64,000 bases of DNA from Rhytidiadelphus loreus. Lineage: Eukaryota; Streptophyta; Bryopsida; Hypnales; Hylocomiaceae. Position 1 is the first letter of the stretch; every line of letters starts with the position of its first letter. The stretch is from the NCBI GenBank assembly GCA_947034895.1, contig OX344762.1, positions 46,603,087-46,667,086 of the forward strand, written 5' to 3'. This document shows, in pieces, positions 57,911 through 64,000 of this stretch. Below the pieces are notes generated by a model. That model was not told the DNA's origin and ran no database searches. It saw nothing but the letters and a program-made list of their open reading frames with translations. The translations under genes were made by a program, and so were the position numbers.

Positions 57911-60900
57911 TTCTTTAACCCTATAAAGACGGGCCTATTACCACTCCTTTCAAGCTTGAACTCTCATTGCTCTGTTTGCAACTGGATATGAATGAAAAAA
58001 AATTCATTTATTTTTCAGAGGTGAACACATATGTATACTACAAGTTGTAAAATTTTCAAATTTTCTGGGAAAAATTTGAAATTACTATGAATTTCTTAAC
58101 AAAAAATTGAAAAAAATTCATATCAAATACAAAAAACACTTAAAAAATATGAAATTTTTTCCATAGATGTTTATCATAGTGCAAAAACCCATGGTATAAA
58201 CCAAAGTTACCGCGTCACTCTAAAATTAGAAAATCAACAAACCATGATTATAGGTCCGAAGTTCATATTGCTATAGAATATACAAATATACAAATTTTTC
58301 AAAATTTCCAATTGGAGTAAAAGCTAAACTTAATAATATTCATTTCATTAGTTGAAATCAAATTCAAAAAACATCATTTTTATGGCTCAAATTTTCATCA
58401 AGAGAAAAGAGTAAGAAATGACCAAAATACACTACAAGGGTGATCCGTGAATTGATCATCTTCTTCTTTAAAAAAGTCAATAAGACCATAATAAGGGACT
58501 TTGCAACACTATTCATTGAAAATGTACTATAATACCCTCCAAATAAATAAATTGGATGAAAAAACTTTTTTTCCTACCCTTCATTGCCAAGTGATGTCAT
58601 GCTGCGGACCACTCTGGTCCGCAATGTTTCTACAGGGTTAATTCTTAAAGGACACTACCTCGGTGATTGGTACTCATTCAAATATGATTTAATTTTTGGA
58701 TCAATAGGTGCATGTTTTGTTTTTACAATAACAAAGAAAGTCATCCATTAGATATTTTGTGTCTTCAATGTCGTTTCAAGGTTGACCCTTAAAGGACGAA
58801 GGGGTGACCTTGAAAATCATCTCTTTCCATTATTGTGTGCATTATGGGCTTTAAAAATAGCAAAAGCACTTACATTTTGTTTCTTGTTGCTTCAATATGA
58901 TTGTCTTTTATACATCTCTAAAATCATATGTGTTTGTTTTTTAGTGCATGAAGTCTTTTTGTTCCATTGCTAAATCATACTGATGCATGACTACAACGTG
59001 TCATATCCATTTTAATTGTATCAAAATTGTAACTATAGTTTATAACTGAAATTCCTTTGGAACTTAGTTACTCCAATCACAAATTGCACATACAAATTTA
59101 AGAAATGTGATTCTCAACCATCTAAAATATCACTTGCTTGGATCATATTTCAAAATATATATTGGCCAAAATATGACTCATGAACAAAGAATATGATTGC
59201 ACAAAGTCATATGCCATGTTACCCAAAATATGACTCATGTTATTTCACATTAGTTGAAAATTTGACTACATGGAGTCACCTGCCATGAGGTTTCTTTTTT
59301 CTTTGCTTGAGTAGGTCAAGGAAAAATCAATTCTTCAAGGGTAGTCAATATATACACAACATTGGCAAAATATGGCTAATTATATTCCCCAACAATAGTT
59401 TTTATAAATATGATTCCTATCTTAAATGACTAGTCAATAATGATTGGAACCAATCATATCACACATCATCTACAATGATTCCTACATGAGTCATATTTTG
59501 AGATTTTGCGACTCACTATAGTTATATATTGCAATTATAAAACACCCATTTTATTGTAGAGTAATGTTTCAAAATTATGCCTTTTGATGTACCAAAATCA
59601 AGAGTAGGCTCTAGTAGATTTTAATGTTTTAATTGTGTACATCTTAAATAATGAATTTAGGAATAAAGTGATGGTTTTGGGTCCAAATGTAGGTGTTACA
59701 TTTTAGGCACTATTGCTAGTAGGAGTAAACATACCTTAGGCCCATTAGGTTGCCCTTCTAGTATATCTATAGGGCAAGTTGGATGGAAAGTTAATTCTAA
59801 AAATAGATGATAAATTTGTTGGAAAATTATTTTGTCAAGAAAAATTTTTATTGGGAAAGAAAGAATCCTAGGAAATAATTCTATTTGGAGTATATTTTGA
59901 ACATTATTTTCTTGAAATAAATTAATATTTAACAAGGGACTGTTGATTCTACTATGAACTTATGATAATGAAGTTTTCCAATCTAACAACTAGGTATATG
60001 ATGAAAATTTAGATTTCATAATGTACAATGTTCAATAATTTCTTATTTATCATTTTATTAAGAACACAATTATTGTAAGATATCAAAAAATATATATATT
60101 GTAGGACAATCTACTGAGCTTATTTGGTGTAGACTGTAAAGTCTTTCCATGTCTTCATGACTCTAAAGAGCATCATATGTGAATGAGAATTAATTTATTC
60201 GTTCAAATGTGCATACATTCATGCAATATGGAGCAATACTTTTAGAAGATGTTGTAGCAATTTGGCGACTTCATCCATTGCAAAGTGGGAGTATATTGCC
60301 GAATATTTCCTTAAGAAATTTGTATCATATTTGAAATCTCTAGAGAAAATGAGATCTCATAGAATATCTAAATTTATGACATATTGAAGGCAATTTTGAC
60401 TCTACAAACTGTATATGCCAACTATTGAAAAAAGTAAAAGCAAAAGAGACTTAGAGACATAGACTACTAGTGGGAATAGTACTCCTACTCTAATAGCAGT
60501 AGTGGTTAGTAAGTATATTTAATTTTTAATTTTAAAGGTTCTCTAATTTTTTTAAATAAAAAATACTTCCAAATTCAAGAAGTTCCCCACCTCAAATCTA
60601 AACAAATTGTGTGTCCCTTATCCACATTTGAAACTCTCTTAGAAAAAGGGGTGCATGGAGTTCACTTCATGTTGAAAAGACTCACTACATCAAACAAAAT
60701 TAACAACCTAAATTGATATATAGACTACACTAAAATTAGTAAATAGCATTGGCCACACTAATTGTCAACAATAACACTAATTGTGATTTGAGAGGTTAGT
60801 GTTAGAACATTATTACCCATTCTAACACTATTTGAGCTCTATAGTAAAATTTGGTCATTTCAACATTTTTACGAGAGTGCATTTAGTGTTAGATGGGAAC

Positions 60901-62370
60901 AAAATGTAGAAGTTGGAATGGTGGAGAACAACACTAATTATCACCCAACACTATATATCAATTTTAATGTACTCTTTTTTTTTATGCCCCTATCTCAACA
61001 AAAAGAAGCATTAGTAATAGTAATTGTCATCATATATAGGTCCAATAGAAATGATAGTAGTAATAGTTAATAATAGATATTATATTCCTTATTTTCACTA
61101 AATTCTCTAATCTTCAAAGTTATAAACGTTTTAACATTTGAATAAATTTTCAACTATATGTTCAAATGTCATGAAACAAAGTATGTGCACTCCTTTTGCT
61201 CAACAACTTGTGAGTGGTAAAGAATATATGGCTAGTAGATTTACATATGAGAGATTTTATAGTATCAAACATAACAAAACAAACTTGAAAAGACGAACTC
61301 ATTTTATGTATAGATGTTATGAAAAGAGATCATTAATAATAAAATGAAAAGTGAAATAATTACTTTTTTTTAAAATTTAATAACTATAGAAGTTACTCAC
61401 GTGGAGAAGTGGAATACATTGCTCAAAGTAATTGTACTTTTACCTTCATAAATATAGATGCAATGTACAAAAAATAGTATGAAATAATAATTGGGCTTTT
61501 ACTTTTAGAATATATATTGTAGATCACTCACACTAAAATGCAAGTAAGCTTATTTGTCTTTTAGTTTTGGAAATAATATCAAGTCAATTTAAGTACAAAA
61601 TGGATGAAAAGAATTGTCTTCAACAAATTGAGGCAAATTTCAATAAGAAACGTTGATACAAAACCCTTCGTTTAATTTATCAAATCATTTATTTATTTGA
61701 GAATATATAATAGCAAGTTGGTTGAAGAAAACAAAATTATAATGATTCAAATTGTAAACCGTGACTTAGGTGTAAGCAAGATTCTAAGCTACATATGTAA
61801 GGAAAATAAAGAGGAAAGGCAATTGAAAGAGATATCCAAAGATTAAATAAATTAAAAATTACAAAACAAATGGTAGAAAGTGATGAAAATATAAACCTAC
61901 ATTTAATTGACCATCAAACATAATAACAACATTTACAAAGGCCTCTATAATGTACTATGTCACAACTAATAGAAGTTCTGAAGAAAGTATGGGGATTATT
62001 TTCAACTTTCTACCCTAATTTATAATCCTTCAAAACTGATAAAATTGAAGAGACTAATATACAATGCTGAAGAAGTATTCCCATCAAACTTCCAATTGTT
62101 TTAGCTTAAATAGCATGATCCTACACCATGTAGTTCATTACTATTATTTACTTTTTTACAAAAAAATCAAACAATTTTAATCTCTTTTGTATTTACTATG
62201 ATTAATATTAGAGGAAATATTCATTTTTTAGCATATATTTCATTTTTAATTAAATAAATTAGAAAAAATACAAGATAAATTTGATAAATCACAAATTTTA
62301 TGAAAAAAATAGGTGAAAAAATATTATATACTTTGAAATGTTAGAAAGTGATGAACTTTGATGGAAAAAA
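57911..62370. other. AT-rich interior of the CACTA element
   Basis: No coding region was recognised. TTAA-type motifs GGTTAATTCTTAAAGGACA (58636) and TTGACCCTTAAAGGACG (58783) recur, and TATGACTCAT is repeated at 59170-59240. Frames such as 61138-61347 and 59696-59935 are short and AT-biased. Confidence 0.45.
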
Positions 62371-62374
62371 TGTA

Positions 62375-62765
62375 AAGTAGACCTTAGACATTGACCCCTA
62401 AATGCATGAGGTACCAAATTCGGGTGTCAATAATACTTTGAAATTAAATAAAACCTAACCAAATTTCTATTTTTTGTAATTTTTATTTTAGACAAAATAC
62501 TTATTGAATTGTAATTGTAGACCCAAAATCCAATCTTGCAAAAGATTGATTATGTTTTTTTTAATTTAGTATTACGTGCAAGGGTGTCTATTGCAATCTT
62601 TACTGTCCGTATTGTTGAGAGCTTTTGGAAATGACATTTGAAACACACTAGATATTGGAGAAAAATTCACATTAGAAACTCATTTAAAAAAAATTGTATA
62701 GTAGATTATAAGAAGCCGTAAATTGATCAAAGTTATGCATATTATGTCCTTCAACCTCATATTTT
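62375..62765. repeat. Dispersed repeat, copy B
   Basis: This is the counterpart of 22925-23345 in the same orientation, with many substitutions and small indels. Its presence inside the transposon suggests that the element incorporated or was invaded by the repeat family. Confidence 0.75.
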
Positions 62766-63059
62766 TTGGTTGACAATTTTTTTAGATTTGACATATGAAA
62801 AGAGGGTTGGAAGACTTCAAATCACTTAAAAAAATTTGACAACCTCGTAGTAGAACATTATAATCGTAATAGGACAAATGTAATTGAGAAAAACAAACAA
62901 TTTCAGTGTACCCACTTTGACACCCTCCCAAGGGCACAAAAATTGTTTAATTATCATGAATTTTTTTTTATGAGATCATTTCTATGATGATAACATTTGT
63001 GTCTAATTTCAAGTTCAAAAGATTTGCCTAGAAAAATATATTTGAAATCTACCAACATA

Positions 63060-63860
63060 TATAGTTGTGAAATAATTTCTAACAACTAATTCTATTGGTA
63101 GATTTTGATTATCTTTTTATGGGAAAATCCTTTGAACTTGAAATTACACACATGTTACCAACATAGAAATGATTTCATGCCAAAAATTCATGGTCAAATT
63201 TTAATTTCTCAATCTTTGGGAGGGTGTCAAAGTTGATAGCATTGAAATTGTTTCTCTCAACTACACATGTTGGTAGATTGTGAATATCTTTTTTTGTGTG
63301 AATCTTTGGGCCTTGAAATTTGTCACACATGTTATTAACATAGAGATCATATTGTGGAAAAAAATTCGTGTTAAAATAAAAAAATTTCAGCCCTAGGGAG
63401 GGCATCAAAGATGGCAGCAGTGAATGTTTTCTTCCTTGTGAAAGCAAGAAATCGGCCCCTACTGTACATACTATTAACCACCTAATTTCATAATCTACCA
63501 GGTGCATTTCTTATGTACAAGGAGTGCTCCCGTTCAAACTGGATCTTAAAATCTACCAAATTCTTAAAATCTACCAACGTCATAAAATGTGCCGAATTCT
63601 TAAAATCTACCAAAGTCATGAAATTCACCAAATCTACCAAAATCATAAAATGTGCCAGATTCTTAAAATGTACCAAGTTATTCAAATCTACCAAACTCTC
63701 TAAATCTACACAATTCGTAAAATCTATTGATTTTTTTCAAATCTACCAAATCTTTCAAATCTACCAAATTTTGAAAAATTTGTGAATCATATTTTTACCC
63801 AAAATCCAAAATCTACCAAACCCTTAATATTGTTCTAAATACTAAACACCGAATCTACCA
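63060..63860. repeat. Right subterminal repeat array (AATCTACCA motifs)
   Basis: AAATCTACCAA recurs at irregular 12-25-base spacing, most densely from 63540 to 63850, with at least ten copies. It is the reverse complement of the left-end GTAGATTT motif. The frames at 63488-63694 and 63513-63785, with their FKNLVHF- and ILKSTKF-like periodicity, are translations of this array and not genes. Confidence 0.88.
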
Positions 63861-64000
63861 AAGTGTTGAAAATGTCATTTCAACATGGGTGGTTTTAATG
63901 ACATTTCCCCAAAACATGGTTGAAATGACATTTTCAAAAAAATGTCATTTCAACATGTCATTAAAACACCCCTTCTGCACTAGTGTGTTCATAGTGGAAT

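Larger units (their letters stand above)
55555..63985. mobile_element. 8.4-kb non-autonomous CACTA (En/Spm-like) transposon
   Basis: The left end reads CACTAGTGCAAAAGGGGTGT and the right end, in inverse, CACTAGTGCAGAAGGGGTGT. The repeats continue through TTTAATGACAT with one mismatch in 31. Both ends are flanked by TGT (55552-55554 and 63986-63988), the 3-bp target duplication of CACTA elements. Subterminal regions contain many GTAGATT motifs in the left 0.7 kb and the inverse AATCTAC in the right 0.8 kb, as expected for transposase-binding repeats. No TNPD- or TNPA-like protein is visible, so the element must rely on enzyme from elsewhere. The interior is AT-rich repeat DNA plus a GC-richer segment that may be captured host sequence. 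Confidence 0.8.

Noticed and set aside
63488..63785. Frames with FKNLVHF/ILKSTKF periodic proteins
   Set aside because: Both strands are open only because of the AAATCTACCAA subterminal array.
1..64000. CRISPR arrays, bacterial operons, prophage or rRNA genes
   Set aside because: Spliced plant genes and plant transposons show a eukaryotic nuclear origin. No regular spacer array and no rRNA sequence was seen, and no tRNA could be identified by eye; a tRNA scan could still find one.

Overview
This is eukaryotic nuclear DNA from a land plant. It has spliced genes with GT/AG introns, a plant receptor-like kinase with a bulb-lectin ectodomain, a DUF3754/TMEM143-type membrane protein whose motifs match the plant branch, a decayed plant-type PPR gene, an EAR-like (DLNxxP) protein and plant-type CACTA and MITE transposons. 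Gene density is very low and the intergenic DNA is strongly AT-rich. The comitin-like lectin kinase and the style of the PPR relic make a bryophyte (moss) my best guess, but nothing here fixes the species.

Layout. 1-889: 3' part of a secreted/membrane protein gene, whose paralogue lies at 18709-19638 in the same orientation. The duplicated block includes the 3' UTR. Both proteins have a conserved His followed by an Asn-Cys-Trp motif, suggestive of an LRAT/NlpC-like permuted papain fold, then C-terminal membrane segments. 4246-9710: an island bounded by inverted GGGGAGGACACT-type ends. It holds hairpin elements, an 85-bp and a 44-bp GC-rich minisatellite, a 147-codon ORF and a broken PPR gene. 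9.7-16.5 kb: AT-rich DNA with several inverted-repeat elements, including a 278-bp CACTA-type MITE nested in a 714-bp element. 16.5-18.5 kb: probable 5' exons upstream of the second paralogue. 20-23.7 kb: AT-rich repeats.

23732-26582 (minus): a lectin receptor-like kinase in seven exons, complete except for a 5-bp tandem duplication that shifts the frame in exon 1. 27735-27925: a perfect 94-bp-arm hairpin. 29472-35437 (minus): a complete 15-exon DUF3754 gene that splices in frame to 505 aa. 37-46 kb and 47-50 kb: long AT-rich tracts without genes. 45.9-47.0 and 50-54 kb: more balanced sequence with tandem duplications and no recognisable gene. 54835-55425: an EAR-motif ORF, probably a first exon, with a decayed duplicate just upstream.

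55555-63985: an 8.4-kb element with CACTAGTGCA terminal inverted repeats, a matching 3-bp TGT target duplication and subterminal GTAGATTT repeats in opposite orientation at the two ends, which is the architecture of a non-autonomous CACTA (En/Spm-like) transposon. No transposase is visible. It may carry captured host exons. The genes show no operon-like or pathway relationship. The strongest unusual signals are this element, the perfect hairpin, the frameshifted kinase and the paralogous thiol-protease-like membrane proteins. All exon models were made by eye from splice sites and reading frame; paralogy and domain calls come from motif recognition, not searches.
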